Positions 26,985-36,602 of a stretch of 64,000 nt of DNA are shown piece after piece. The first letter of the stretch is position 1, and each line of letters starts with the position of its first letter. A program made the position numbers and the translations under genes. Origin of the DNA: Modicisalibacter luteus DSM 23508 (GTDB lineage Bacteria > Pseudomonadota > Gammaproteobacteria > Pseudomonadales > Halomonadaceae); NCBI RefSeq assembly GCF_000378505.1, contig NZ_KB899991.1, forward strand, positions 244,824 through 308,823, in the 5' to 3' direction. The notes under the pieces were generated by a model that was not told the origin of the DNA, made no database searches, and saw nothing but the letters and a program-made list of their open reading frames with translations.

Positions 26985-27095
26985 TCTCTCTCACTTATGA
27001 CTTACAAAACGCGATTTATATTCTTATCATACAAGATACACTCACAACAGCAAGCGCGCGATTAACGTCATCAAACAACACTAAAGGACATCGAT
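26985..27095. promoter_or_regulatory. Divergent promoter region at the centre of the Lar island
   Basis: A 111-bp AT-rich gap between the divergent GntR gene and larA homologue. It holds CTTATCATACAAG (27023-27035), an imperfect palindrome resembling FadR/UxuR-type operators, and AAAGGA shortly before the larA-homologue start. It is the most likely control point for the whole island. Confidence 0.45.
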
Positions 27096-28424
27096 ATGAG
27101 CCAGCATGCCTGCTTTCCTGCCGTCGAATTTCCCCACTTAGCCGATGTCAGGCTGCCAAGAGTCATTCCTGTTCGGCTTAATCACCGGCTGGGTACGCCA
27201 GTTACGGATATCGATCAGCGTACCCGCCAAGTGATGCGAGAGAGCAAACACGTTGCACAGCTCGCCCCCGGCAGCCGTGTGGCGGTCGGTGTGGGAAGCC
27301 GGGGCATCGCCTCGATCGTAGAAGTGGTTACAGCGGTCGTGTCAGAGCTTAAAACCCTGGGTCATGTGCCCTTTATCGTACCGGCCATGGGCAGCCATGG
27401 CGGTGGCACGGCTAATGGCCAGGAAGCTGTGCTGGCCAAGCTGGGCATCACTGAGGCCACCGTGGGTGCCCCCATTCGCGCCACGATGGACGTCGTCGAA
27501 TACGGCAAGACGGCTGAGGGCATCGAATGCAAGTTCGATCGCAATGCCGCCGAGGCGGATGGCATCATCATCATCAACCGCATCAAGTCCCATACCACGT
27601 TTGACCGCCCCATCGAAAGCGGTCTGACCAAGATGATCGCTGTCGGACTCGGCAAGGCCGAAGGCGCGCGCCGTGTGCATAAACTGGGCCCGCGCGGCCT
27701 TTCCGAGGTTCTGCCCAATCTGGCACGAATCGCTCTGGCCAATGCCCCTATCACATTGGGCATCGGTCTGGTCGAAAACGCCAACAAGGATATCGTACAT
27801 CTCGAAGGCGCCGAACCTGACCAGATCATGGCGACCGACGAATGGCTGCTCAAGGAAGCCAAATCCTATCTTCCTCGCCTTCCCATCACTCAGGCTGACG
27901 TGCTGATTGTCGAACGCAGTGGCAAGGAAATCAGCGGCACGGGGATGGATTTTGCCGTCACGGGACGCACCGATATTCGAGGCATCGATAATCCTACGAC
28001 TCCGTTCATCCATAAATTGGGGCTGCTTAACCTGACGAAGGAGACCGCAGGAAACGCCGTCGGTATTGGCATGGCCGACTTCACAACGCGGGCGGCCGCC
28101 GAAGCCATTGACTTCAAGGCCACATATATGAACGCCCTGACGGCAACGCTGGTGGAAAAGTCACGCATACCCATCGTCTTGCCAACCGAACGGGATGTGA
28201 TTGCAGCAGCAGTCACCACCTCATGGTCGCTCAATGACGAAGATGCCCGCTTTTGCATGATTGCGACCACCCTGCATCTGGATCGAATCATGGTATCTCC
28301 ATCCCTGCTGGAGGACATCCCCGAAGGTATGGCGGAACCAATAGGGCCGGCTCAGGAACTTCGGTTCAACGAACAAGGCCAACTGATGACCTCACTCTGG
28401 CTTCAGTGTTTCGAAACTCATTAG
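27096..28424 (+). CDS. LarA-family (DUF2088) nickel-pincer racemase/epimerase homologue
   Basis: A 442-residue LarA homologue. The general-base histidine region AMGSHGGGT gives H101. KSHTTF gives H166, SGLTK gives K179 (expected pincer-attachment lysine) and RRVH gives H195 (expected Ni ligand). The K-to-H spacing (16) equals that in Lactiplantibacillus LarA (K184/H200), while H166-K179 (13) is longer than H174-K184 (10). LarA-type enzymes racemise or epimerise alpha-hydroxy acids by hydride transfer. Substrate is unknown; linkage to D-hydroxyacid dehydrogenases and sugar-acid enzymes suggests a longer polyhydroxy acid than lactate. First gene of the rightward operon. Confidence 0.85.
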   Translation: MSQHACFPAVEFPHLADVRLPRVIPVRLNHRLGTPVTDIDQRTRQVMRESKHVAQLAPGSRVAVGVGSRGIASIVEVVTAVVSELKTLGHVPFIVPAMGSHGGGTANGQEAVLAKLGITEATVGAPIRATMDVVEYGKTAEGIECKFDRNAAEADGIIIINRIKSHTTFDRPIESGLTKMIAVGLGKAEGARRVHKLGPRGLSEVLPNLARIALANAPITLGIGLVENANKDIVHLEGAEPDQIMATDEWLLKEAKSYLPRLPITQADVLIVERSGKEISGTGMDFAVTGRTDIRGIDNPTTPFIHKLGLLNLTKETAGNAVGIGMADFTTRAAAEAIDFKATYMNALTATLVEKSRIPIVLPTERDVIAAAVTTSWSLNDEDARFCMIATTLHLDRIMVSPSLLEDIPEGMAEPIGPAQELRFNEQGQLMTSLWLQCFETH

Positions 28425-28470
28425 CGCTTCTTCTCTGACGACATTCACGCCTGGAAAATAAGGATAACAA

Positions 28471-29439
28471 GTGAAGACAACCTATGATCCCAAGCCTGAA
28501 ATCCTTCTGTTGCAACGCATCGCCGACCCCGGCATGGAAAGGCTCGAGAAGCACTTCAACGTAGTCGATATATGGGACAGCCCGGCACCCGAGCGCGATG
28601 TGCAGAGTCATGCGGAAACAGCCAGAGGTGTTCTGGTAGGCGCTCAAAAGGGACTAACCCCTGCACAAGTGGAGCAGATGCACTCACTTGAAATTATCTC
28701 GCTGCACGGTGTCGGTCTGGATCGGGTCGATATCGATCATGCTCGGCGCAGGGGGCTACGAATCGCTTACACCCCGGATGTACTGACAGCGGATGTCGCC
28801 GACATGGGCGTCGGACTGATGATGTCAACGCTTCGGCGTTTGCCACAAGGACATCACTTCGTCAAAGCTGGCCACTGGGCGGATGGCAATCAGCCTCCCT
28901 TGACCCGAAGCCTGACGGGCAAGCGTCTCGGTATACTCGGACTCGGCCGTATCGGCCATGCCATCGCGACGAGAGCGGAAGCCTTTGGTATGGAAATCGC
29001 CTATACCAACCGATCCCCAAGAAAGGATTTGCCCTATCGCTATGAGCCGAACCTGCATCGATTGGCCGCCTGGAGCGATGTCCTGATGGTGGCGGCAGCC
29101 AGCTCCCCCGGCATGCAGGCCTTGGTCGATGATAGCGTGCTGGCCGCCCTTGGTTCGGAAGGCGTTCTCGTTAACGTGGGACGTGGCGTCCTTGTCGATG
29201 AGAACGCGCTGATCGCCAGACTCGAACGTGACGAACTGCTAGGAGCAGGTCTCGATGTGTTTGCCAATGAGCCCCGAATCAACAATGCCCTGCTGCTACT
29301 TGATAACGTCATTTTGTCAGCTCACCAGGCGAGCGCCACCGTCGAAACACGCAATGCCATGGCCGTACAGAGCGTGGAGCACCTTATACAGCATTTCTCC
29401 GGAGCCCAGCCAGACCACTTGGCGACGCCAGAAAACTAA
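28471..29439 (+). CDS. NAD(P)-dependent D-isomer 2-hydroxyacid dehydrogenase
   Basis: A 322-residue enzyme. The Rossmann motif is GLGRIG (157-162). The catalytic triad is R238 (NVGRG), E267 (FANEP) and H285 (SAHQAS). It resembles glyoxylate/hydroxypyruvate reductase-type dehydrogenases that interconvert D-2-hydroxyacids and 2-oxoacids. GTG start at 28471 with AAGGA about 7 nt upstream. It sits directly after the LarA homologue, so it may act on the epimerised D-hydroxyacid. Confidence 0.88.
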   Translation: MKTTYDPKPEILLLQRIADPGMERLEKHFNVVDIWDSPAPERDVQSHAETARGVLVGAQKGLTPAQVEQMHSLEIISLHGVGLDRVDIDHARRRGLRIAYTPDVLTADVADMGVGLMMSTLRRLPQGHHFVKAGHWADGNQPPLTRSLTGKRLGILGLGRIGHAIATRAEAFGMEIAYTNRSPRKDLPYRYEPNLHRLAAWSDVLMVAAASSPGMQALVDDSVLAALGSEGVLVNVGRGVLVDENALIARLERDELLGAGLDVFANEPRINNALLLLDNVILSAHQASATVETRNAMAVQSVEHLIQHFSGAQPDHLATPEN

Positions 29440-29466
29440 AAATAAACTCATTTATAAACAACAGGA

Positions 29467-29478
29467 TACAAACTTGTA
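29467..29478. promoter_or_regulatory. Palindrome TACAAACTTGTA upstream of the TAXI-TRAP genes
   Basis: A perfect 12-bp inverted repeat (TACAA-AC-TTGTA) in the 174-bp gap before the TRAP binding protein gene. It shares TACAA/TTGTA halves with the candidate GntR operator at 27023-27035, so it may be a second site for the same regulator. TTGACA at 29490-29495 could be a -35 element of an internal promoter. Confidence 0.4.
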
Positions 29479-29613
29479 ATATAACCAGTTGACATGTCCT
29501 GTCAGCGTTATTACTTTGAAATTGCCTTATTCCACGAGGCTTACCGCTGCACTAACAGAGCGGCATACAAAAAGTGCAGTAACGAACTAAGACAATAAAA
29601 GAGGAATAACATC

Positions 29614-30564
29614 ATGTTAAAACTGGGTAAGCACGCCTCCCTGACAACAATAGCTACCCTCTCTGTCGCTGCGGTATCAATGGCCCAGGCCCAAGATTTT
29701 ACCCTTTCGACCGGGTCACAAGGGGGATCTTGGTACCCCATCGGAGGGGCGCTGAAAGCTGCCGTTGAGAAAAAACTCGATGATGTTTCCATTACGGTGA
29801 CTCCTGGTTCAGGCCTCGCCAATGTCCAGGGTGTGGCTGTTGGGCGCTTCCCGATTGCCTTCGCCAACTCCATCTCTACTGTGGATGGCATCAACGGCAG
29901 AGCCCCCTTTAAGAAACCCATAGATAATGTATGTAACCTTGGCACGCTCTATCCACAGTATTTCCAAGTTATGGCCCTTGACGATGCCGGCGTTGAGTCA
30001 GTGACGGATTTCGAAGGCAAGAGCCTCACCACGCAACAGAACGGTCATACAGGCGAGATGTTGACTCGGCGTCTGCTGGAAGCAAACGGCTTGAGCTACG
30101 AGGACCTTGAAAGTGTCAGTCACCTGTCATACTCCGATTCGGTCGTCGCCATGAAGGATGGCCATGCCGAAATTTTCACGCTCGGTACCGCCCTGCCCGC
30201 CGGCTCGGTCATGGATCTGGCTAACAGCCGCGACATTAGCTTTGTGCCGATAGATGACGAAACCTTCAATCAATTTAAGCAGCAGAACGCTGCCTTTCAG
30301 AAACGCATGGTCACTGCGGGCAGCTATCCGGGCGTGAATGAGGATGTGCCTGCGATCACCTATGACACGCACATGATCGCCCAATGTGATTTCGATGACG
30401 AGATCGTTACCGCCTTCCTAGAGGCCGTCGTCGAGAATACGGATTCCCTCGGCAACATCAGTCGGGCCATGAAGGACCTGACCCCTAAAGAGATGGCTAC
30501 CGACATTGGTGTGCCACTGCATCCCGCCGCGGAAGCGTTCTATCGCAAACACGATGCACTCTAA
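29614..30564 (+). CDS. TAXI-family TRAP transporter substrate-binding protein
   Basis: A 316-residue periplasmic protein. A signal peptide (1 to about 26, ending AQAQ before DFT) precedes the TAXI hallmark LSTGSQGGSWYPIGGALKAA and SANSISTVDG-like region (FANSISTVDGI). TAXI proteins deliver carboxylates to fused DctQM permeases; the next gene encodes exactly that. A strong hairpin separates the two genes. It is expected to import the island's substrate. Confidence 0.9.
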   Translation: MLKLGKHASLTTIATLSVAAVSMAQAQDFTLSTGSQGGSWYPIGGALKAAVEKKLDDVSITVTPGSGLANVQGVAVGRFPIAFANSISTVDGINGRAPFKKPIDNVCNLGTLYPQYFQVMALDDAGVESVTDFEGKSLTTQQNGHTGEMLTRRLLEANGLSYEDLESVSHLSYSDSVVAMKDGHAEIFTLGTALPAGSVMDLANSRDISFVPIDDETFNQFKQQNAAFQKRMVTAGSYPGVNEDVPAITYDTHMIAQCDFDDEIVTAFLEAVVENTDSLGNISRAMKDLTPKEMATDIGVPLHPAAEAFYRKHDAL

Positions 30565-30583
30565 CACCACCTTGCGACAGCTG

Positions 30584-30610
30584 CCCTTGTCCGGTTCAAC
30601 CGGGCAAGGG
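30584..30610 (+). terminator. Intercistronic hairpin between TAXI binding protein and permease
   Basis: A 12-bp stem CCCTTGTCCGGT / ACCGGGCAAGGG (30584-30595 with 30599-30610) with one G.T pair and loop TCA, no U-tract. It probably stabilises the upstream mRNA so the binding protein exceeds the permease. Confidence 0.75.
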
Positions 30611-30676
30611 GGCAAATTTCCCATTGGCCGATAGGCCCGTGGTGAAGAACAGTAATAATAAAATCGGGAGTTCACC

Positions 30677-32572
30677 GTGCGCCACTCCTCAACGTCGCTT
30701 TATGCTCAGGTATTCGGACTATCGATCAAGGCCGTCCTGGTCGGTATGGCCCTGTACCATATCTACATTGCTCTGGCCGGAACGCCAGGCCCTTATATAC
30801 TACGCGGCATCCATGTAGCGCTGGCCGTTACCCTGATATTCCTCACCAGCAACTATCGACGCGAGTCGGTTCGCACGCCTCATTGGTATGACATGATACT
30901 GGCGGTCTTAGGGCTGTTTTCCGCACTCTACCCCAGCCTGCACTTGGACTACATTTTCTCACGTTTCATTTATGTCGACCCTCTCACCACACGCGATATC
31001 ATCGCTTCTGTCACCCTAGTGGTTCTTGTACTGGAAGCCGCCAGAAGGGCGCTCGGGGCGGCACTGCCGATTACGGCCATCTGCTTTTTAATCTACGCCT
31101 TCACAGCAACCAATACGCTACCAACCGTTGTTCTCGAACAACTCGCCATGACCACAGAGGGCATCTTCGGTATCCCTATTGCCGTCTCGGCAACCTACAT
31201 GGTGCTGTTCATAATTTTCGGTGCACTTGTCGAACGCATGGGCATCGGTCAGTTGTTTATGGATTTTGCCGTAGCACTAACAGGCCGACAGGCCGGAGGG
31301 CCCGCCAAGGTCGCCTGTGTCACCAGCGGCATGTTCGGTTCAGTGTCTGGCTCGGCCGTTGCCAACGTTATGACCACCGGCACTTTTACCATCCCCTTAA
31401 TTAAGCGCATGGGGTTCCGTCCCGCCTTTGCTGGCGCTACAGAAGCCGTCGCATCGACAGGCGGCCAGATCATGCCACCAGTCATGGGTGCGGCTGCCTT
31501 CGTCATGGCCGAGTATCTCGGCATCGGTTATCTCAAAGTGGCGATGTATGCCATTACCCCCGCCCTTCTGTTCTATGTTGCCCTGTTCTTTGGCATCCAT
31601 TTCGCGGCCAAACGCAACAATGTCGGCAGTGTGCCTAAAGAGGATCAGGTGCCGCTGGGACGAGTTCTCAAAGAACGCGGCCACCTGTTCATTCCGCTAC
31701 TCGTCATCATCGGTGCCTTGGTACTCGGGTACTCTGCGCCTTATTCCGCCATGTGCGGTATCGCCTCGGTGATTCCCACTGCGCTTCTGCGCAAGACGAC
31801 CCGGCATTACGTCACCCTGCGCAATATCATCGATGCACTGGAAAACGGCGCCAGGAATGTATTACCAATCGCCGCAGCCTGTGCTTGTGCCGGTATCGTG
31901 GTCGGGGTGATCGATATCACTGGCATAGGCTTGAGCTTTTCCAACTTCGTCATTTCAGCCTCACAGGATATCTTGGTACTGGCTCTGCTCCTCAGTATGG
32001 TAGCGGGCATTATTCTTGGCATGGGCATGCCGACCACACCGGCCTATATAGTTCAGGTTGCTCTCTTGGTACCGGCTCTGACCAAACTCGGCGTACAAGC
32101 GGAAGCAGCTCATCTGTTCGTCTTCTACTTTGCCATCCTGTCTGCCATTACCCCGCCGGTGGCCATGGCCGTCTACGCCGCTAATACATTGTCTAAAGCC
32201 AAGATCTGGGAGTCGAGTATCGAGGCTCTCAAACTGGGCGCAGCCGGTTTTATCGTGCCATACATGTTCGTCTACGAACCGACAATCCTGCTGCAGGGCG
32301 AGCCGCTGAGAATCGTCTACGTGCTGATCCAAGCTACCCTCGGCGTTATCGTGCTGGCCGCGGCCCTACAGCGCTATCTGTTCGCGCCTCTTGCGCGCTG
32401 GCAGCAGCTTGTGTTGTTCGCCGCAGCGATCAGCTTCATCTATCCGGATTGGCGGGTCACCCTCATAGGATGCAGTTTCCTGCTTGTCAGCCAGCTGCCC
32501 GTGCTGCTCAACCGACAGCGTAACCGCTTAGCCGCCGACAAGCGCAAGCGCTACGAGTCGTCTGGCCAATGA
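30677..32572 (+). CDS. TRAP transporter permease, fused small and large (4TM/12TM) subunits
   Basis: A 631-residue inner-membrane protein with about 16-18 hydrophobic segments. The N-terminal quarter corresponds to DctQ, and the rest to DctM with VSGSAVANVMTTGTFTIPL, ASTGGQIMPPVMGAAAFVM and GMGMPTTPAYI loops. TAXI-type systems usually carry this fused form. It is a Na+- or H+-coupled secondary transporter. The GTG start at 30677 is preceded by GGGAG. Next gene follows after a hairpin. Confidence 0.9.
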   Translation: MRHSSTSLYAQVFGLSIKAVLVGMALYHIYIALAGTPGPYILRGIHVALAVTLIFLTSNYRRESVRTPHWYDMILAVLGLFSALYPSLHLDYIFSRFIYVDPLTTRDIIASVTLVVLVLEAARRALGAALPITAICFLIYAFTATNTLPTVVLEQLAMTTEGIFGIPIAVSATYMVLFIIFGALVERMGIGQLFMDFAVALTGRQAGGPAKVACVTSGMFGSVSGSAVANVMTTGTFTIPLIKRMGFRPAFAGATEAVASTGGQIMPPVMGAAAFVMAEYLGIGYLKVAMYAITPALLFYVALFFGIHFAAKRNNVGSVPKEDQVPLGRVLKERGHLFIPLLVIIGALVLGYSAPYSAMCGIASVIPTALLRKTTRHYVTLRNIIDALENGARNVLPIAAACACAGIVVGVIDITGIGLSFSNFVISASQDILVLALLLSMVAGIILGMGMPTTPAYIVQVALLVPALTKLGVQAEAAHLFVFYFAILSAITPPVAMAVYAANTLSKAKIWESSIEALKLGAAGFIVPYMFVYEPTILLQGEPLRIVYVLIQATLGVIVLAAALQRYLFAPLARWQQLVLFAAAISFIYPDWRVTLIGCSFLLVSQLPVLLNRQRNRLAADKRKRYESSGQ

Positions 32573-32579
32573 TTTCTGC

Positions 32580-32610
32580 CCCCGGACCGGTTGTGATGAC
32601 CGGCCCGGGG
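32580..32610 (+). terminator. Intercistronic hairpin between TRAP permease and ThDP enzyme genes
   Basis: Arms CCCCGGACCGGT (32580-32591) and ACCGGCCCGGGG (32599-32610) pair with a single internal A-C mismatch and a 7-nt loop. No U-tract follows. Confidence 0.65.
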
Positions 32611-32640
32611 CCAGACACTACCTTTCTCGGAGTTTCCGCC

Positions 32641-34323
32641 ATGTCCCAGCCCATCAGCCCTCGCGCTCGTTCCGGTGGCCAGATCCTGGTCGATCAATTG
32701 CTGATTCACGGTGCCGAGTGCGCCTACTGCGTTCCCGGTGAAAGTTATCTAGAGATACTCGATGCCCTGCACGACGCCCGAGATCGCTTCACGCTCTACA
32801 ATGCCCGTCATGAAGCAGGAGCGGCCAACATGGCGGAAGCCTATGGCAAGCTGACCGGCAAACCCGGCGTGTGCATGGTGACGCGCGGTCCTGGTGCCTG
32901 CCATGCTGCCATCGGCGTGCACATCGCCCAGCAGGATTCCACCCCCATGATTCTGCTGATAGGACAGGTCGACCGGCCATCGAGGGATCGCGAGGCCTTC
33001 CAGGAGATCGATTACCGCCAGATGTTCGGCAGTGTCGCCAAGTGGGTCGCCCAGATCGACGACGCCACACGCATCCCGGAATACATGGCCAGGGCCTTCC
33101 GTGTCGCGACGTCGGGCCGCGCCGGTCCGGTCGTGCTGGCCCTGCCAGAGGACATGCTCACCGATGTCGTCGAAACGACCGACGCCACGCCCTATACAGC
33201 CACGCGTCCCGACATCGGTGAGCATGACCTCGAGCGCATTCGCACCGCGCTATCAACGGCACAGCGGCCCATGCTGCTAGTCGGTGGGAGTGGTTGGGAC
33301 GATGAGGCATGCCGTGCCATCACCACCTTCGCCGAAACGAACGATTTGCCGGTGGCGTGCTCGTTCCGCCGCCAAGATATCGTGGATAACCGCTCCGAGG
33401 TCTATATCGGCGACTTCGGAACCGTGAGCTCACCCAAGTTGATTCAGCGTATCGCCACGGCGGACCTACTGCTCGTGATTGGCGCACGACTCGGGGAAAT
33501 GACCACAAAAACCTACACGACCCTGACGCCACCCGTTGCCAGCCAGCAACTGATACATATTCATAGCGACGCCGATGAAATCGGACGCGTCTACAGTCCT
33601 GAGAACGGGATAGCGGCAGCGCCTGAACGGGTTGCTCGCGCGCTGGAACGTTGCCAGTGGGATCTTTCGGGGCGTTGGAGCGACTGGCGTCAACAAGCTC
33701 GCCAAGAATATCTAGACGATATCAACGCCTCGGATGAAGATAGCGCGCTCAATATCGGTCAGGCTTTGATGGACATGCGTGATCGGCTCCCAGCCGACGC
33801 GATCGTCACCCTAGACGCTGGCAACCATACCGGCTGGGCACAGCGATATCTGCGATACGGCCGTCCCGGACGTCAACTGGGGTCCACGTGCGGTGCGATG
33901 GGCTACTCGGTACCGGCCGCAGTTTCGGCCTCACTGCACGATCCTGAACGGGTAGTTCTTTCCTTCGTCGGCGATGGCGGGTTCATGATGAGCGGTCAGG
34001 AACTGGCAACCGCCATACAACATGGTGGGCGCCCGATCGTGCTGCTCTTTAATAACGGCACATATGGCACCATCCGAATGCATCAGGAGCGCGAACATCC
34101 CGAACGTGTGGTCGGCACCGACCTGGTCAACCCCGATTTCCTGGGTATGGCCCAAGCCCTGGGCGCCCATACCGAATCCGTTACCCGCACCGAGGAACTC
34201 GGTCCCGCGCTGACCCGCGCCATCGAGTCCCGGCGGCCCGCGGTGATTGTGCTGAAAACCGATCCCGAACGCATCTCGACGAGAACCACCATCGCCCAAC
34301 TGCGCCTCAGCAAGCGCGGCTGA
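32641..34323 (+). CDS. ThDP-dependent enzyme, acetolactate-synthase-like (copy 1)
   Basis: A 560-residue three-domain ThDP enzyme. Catalytic E58 lies in NARHEAG. The ThDP/Mg motif begins G444-D445-G446 and ends N471-N472. The central domain has GGSGWDDEACRAI. It is not a glyoxylate carboligase because the catalytic Glu is retained. Reaction is unknown; it may decarboxylate or ligate the 2-oxoacid formed by the neighbouring hydroxyacid dehydrogenases. GGAG near 32629 supports ATG 32641. A colinear paralogue lies at 43864-45564. Confidence 0.85.
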   Translation: MSQPISPRARSGGQILVDQLLIHGAECAYCVPGESYLEILDALHDARDRFTLYNARHEAGAANMAEAYGKLTGKPGVCMVTRGPGACHAAIGVHIAQQDSTPMILLIGQVDRPSRDREAFQEIDYRQMFGSVAKWVAQIDDATRIPEYMARAFRVATSGRAGPVVLALPEDMLTDVVETTDATPYTATRPDIGEHDLERIRTALSTAQRPMLLVGGSGWDDEACRAITTFAETNDLPVACSFRRQDIVDNRSEVYIGDFGTVSSPKLIQRIATADLLLVIGARLGEMTTKTYTTLTPPVASQQLIHIHSDADEIGRVYSPENGIAAAPERVARALERCQWDLSGRWSDWRQQARQEYLDDINASDEDSALNIGQALMDMRDRLPADAIVTLDAGNHTGWAQRYLRYGRPGRQLGSTCGAMGYSVPAAVSASLHDPERVVLSFVGDGGFMMSGQELATAIQHGGRPIVLLFNNGTYGTIRMHQEREHPERVVGTDLVNPDFLGMAQALGAHTESVTRTEELGPALTRAIESRRPAVIVLKTDPERISTRTTIAQLRLSKRG

Positions 34324-34359
34324 CCTCATGTATTGATCACTCACCCATTGGAGCTTGAT

Positions 34360-35787
34360 ATGCCCGATGCCCTGAACCGACAACCAATCGCTGAAGAATT
34401 GCTCGACACGCTGGTTTATCGACTCGGGGCAGACTACGTACTGACCGAGGCATCAGACATGCTTCCCTACGTCCAAGAACAGCGCAGACTGTATCCAGGC
34501 CATGCATTGGCCGTGGTGATGCCGGCGTGCACCGCTGATGTTGCCTACATCGTCAAGCAGTGTCGCCATCATGGCGTTGCGCTGGTACCCCAAGGCGGAA
34601 ACACCGGGCTGGTCGGAGGCGGTGTGCCGCATCAGAGCATCGTCGTTGCCCTGGGACGCATGAACCGCATTCGTGATATCGACCCCACCAATGCCACCAT
34701 CACAGTAGAGGCGGGCTGCATCCTCCAGGCAGTGCAGGACGCCGCCCATGACGCCGGACGCCTGTTTCCTCTGTCGCTGGCCGCAGAGGGATCGTGTCAG
34801 ATAGGGGGAAACCTGGCCACGAATGCTGGCGGCATCAATGTGCTGCGCTATGGTAATGCCCGTGACTTGGTGCTGGGGTTGGAAGTGGTACTGGCCGACG
34901 GCCGTGTCATGAACGGTTTGACCGCGTTACGCAAGGACAACACCGGCTACGATCTTAAACACCTCTTCATCGGCTCCGAGGGCACGCTGGGCATCATCAC
35001 CGCCGCCGTGCTCAAGCTGTATCCCATGCCCCGAGGCAAGGCGACTGCCCTGGTCGGTTGCGACTCGCCTCACCAGGTACTGGCATTATACGACCAGTTG
35101 CGGAGCCGACTTAGCGATACGCTGACGGCCTTCGAATTCCTGCCACGTTTTGCAATGGATGCCGTGCTTTCCCATGTTCACGGGACACGCGCCCCTTTCA
35201 ACCAGAGCTTCGCATCATACGCGTTGATTGAACTGACGACACCGGATGCCGACCTCGATCTGAATCCACGACTGGAAGCGGCCCTGGCCGATGCGTTCGA
35301 GAATAATATAGTATGCGATGCCATTATTGCGACGAGCAGCAAGCAATCCCAGGAGTTATGGCGGTTGCGTGAAGGTGTCGCGGAAGCACAAATAGCCGAA
35401 GGCGCATCGATCAAGCACGACATCTCCGTCCCGGTGTCACGTATCGCTGATTTCATCGAGGCCGCCAGTGCCGCCTGCCTATCGATCCTTCCCGCCTGCC
35501 GCATTTGCGCCTTCGGTCATGTCGGTGACGGCAACCTTCATTTCAACGTCAGCCAGCCTGTCGACATGGAGGCTAACGACTTCATGGACTTGACCCCCCG
35601 GTTCAATCGTGCCGTACACGACCTGGTCGCTGACATGAATGGCTCGATTTCGGCAGAGCATGGTATCGGGCTCGCTAAGCGGACCGAATTGCGCCGCTAC
35701 CAGGATCCCGTGGCCTTGGCCCTGATGGAAGGCATCAAGACGGCGCTGGACCCTCAAGGGCTATTCAATCCCGGCAAGCTACTGTGA
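34360..35787 (+). CDS. FAD-linked D-2-hydroxyacid dehydrogenase/oxidase (GlcD-like)
   Basis: A 475-residue VAO/PCMH-fold flavoenzyme. The FAD pyrophosphate-binding loop is VPQGGNTGLVGG (77-88), and SCQIGGNLATNAGG and GSEGTLGIIT follow. The metal-binding C-terminal motif is FGHVGDGNLHFNVS, and EHGIGLAKR ends the active-site region. Members oxidise D-lactate, D-2-hydroxyglutarate or glycolate, feeding electrons to quinone or ETF. ATG 34360 has GGAG 6 nt upstream; a TTG at 34333 is less likely. It may be the physiological oxidase for the LarA-epimerised acid. Confidence 0.87.
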   Translation: MPDALNRQPIAEELLDTLVYRLGADYVLTEASDMLPYVQEQRRLYPGHALAVVMPACTADVAYIVKQCRHHGVALVPQGGNTGLVGGGVPHQSIVVALGRMNRIRDIDPTNATITVEAGCILQAVQDAAHDAGRLFPLSLAAEGSCQIGGNLATNAGGINVLRYGNARDLVLGLEVVLADGRVMNGLTALRKDNTGYDLKHLFIGSEGTLGIITAAVLKLYPMPRGKATALVGCDSPHQVLALYDQLRSRLSDTLTAFEFLPRFAMDAVLSHVHGTRAPFNQSFASYALIELTTPDADLDLNPRLEAALADAFENNIVCDAIIATSSKQSQELWRLREGVAEAQIAEGASIKHDISVPVSRIADFIEAASAACLSILPACRICAFGHVGDGNLHFNVSQPVDMEANDFMDLTPRFNRAVHDLVADMNGSISAEHGIGLAKRTELRRYQDPVALALMEGIKTALDPQGLFNPGKLL

Positions 35788-35814
35788 GCGTGGCTGGAAG
35801 AACTGGGTGTCGTC

Positions 35815-36564
35815 TCAGCCGCGCCCGACATAGGGCATCTTGGTCGCCATCATAGTCATAAATTGCACATTCGCGTCTAATGGCAGGCTGGCCATGTGCA
35901 CGATCGCCCTTCCCACCTCCGCAGCATTCATGCGCGGCTCGGGTACGACATCACCATTGGGCTGCATAACCCCATCGACCATTCTGGCCGTCATGTCAGT
36001 ATCGGCGTTACCGATGTCTATCTGGCCGCAGGCAATGTCGAAGGGCCGGCCATCCAGAGACAGTGACCGCGTGAGCCCGGTTATTGCGTGCTTGGTGGCC
36101 GTATAGGCCACGCTTAATGGCCGGGGCACATAGGCGGATATCGAACCGTTATTGATGATCCGGCCCCCACGCGGCGACTGCTCGCGCATGAGACGAAACG
36201 CGGCTCGGGCGCATAGGAAGCTTCCGGTCAGGTTGGTGTCGACGACATCTCGCCATACAGATACCGGCAACTCATCTGGAGTAGCCGGTGGTGCGCCTCG
36301 TCCCGCATTGTTGAAAAGAAGATCTACCCGGCCCCAGGCAGCGACGACCTGATCGAATGCCGCATCCACCGAAGCCTCATCACCGACATCGGCTACCACG
36401 ACTAGCGTGGCCGTGGGGCAAGTGGCGAGACTCGCCGTTTCCTCAAGACGATCACGCCGTCTCCCCACCAACGCGACCCGGTACCCTTCCTTAACCAAAG
36501 CCAGCGTTGCCACCCGACCGATACCGCTCCCCGCTCCTGTCACTACCGCAACGCTGCCTGCCAT
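35815..36564 (-). CDS. Short-chain dehydrogenase/reductase
   Basis: A 249-residue classical SDR. The cofactor motif GAGSGIG spans 10-16, NNAG is at about 85-88, and the catalytic S141, Y154 and K158 are present. The substrate is not visible. Its orientation is opposite to the ThDP/FAD operon and the same as garD, 38 bp upstream in its transcript, so it may reduce tartronate semialdehyde or another hexarate breakdown product (inference). Confidence 0.85.
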   Translation of the reverse strand: MAGSVAVVTGAGSGIGRVATLALVKEGYRVALVGRRRDRLEETASLATCPTATLVVVADVGDEASVDAAFDQVVAAWGRVDLLFNNAGRGAPPATPDELPVSVWRDVVDTNLTGSFLCARAAFRLMREQSPRGGRIINNGSISAYVPRPLSVAYTATKHAITGLTRSLSLDGRPFDIACGQIDIGNADTDMTARMVDGVMQPNGDVVPEPRMNAAEVGRAIVHMASLPLDANVQFMTMMATKMPYVGRG

Positions 36565-36602
36565 GTTGTGCTCCTCAATAATTGCTCATCGCTGATGGGG
36601 TA

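Noticed and set aside
27342-28013. Leftward open frame (223 codons) opposite larA
   Set aside because: Antisense shadow of the LarA homologue, which has clear catalytic motifs.
32641-34323. Glyoxylate carboligase (Gcl) identity for the ThDP enzyme
   Set aside because: Gcl lacks the catalytic Glu; both copies here keep it (E58).
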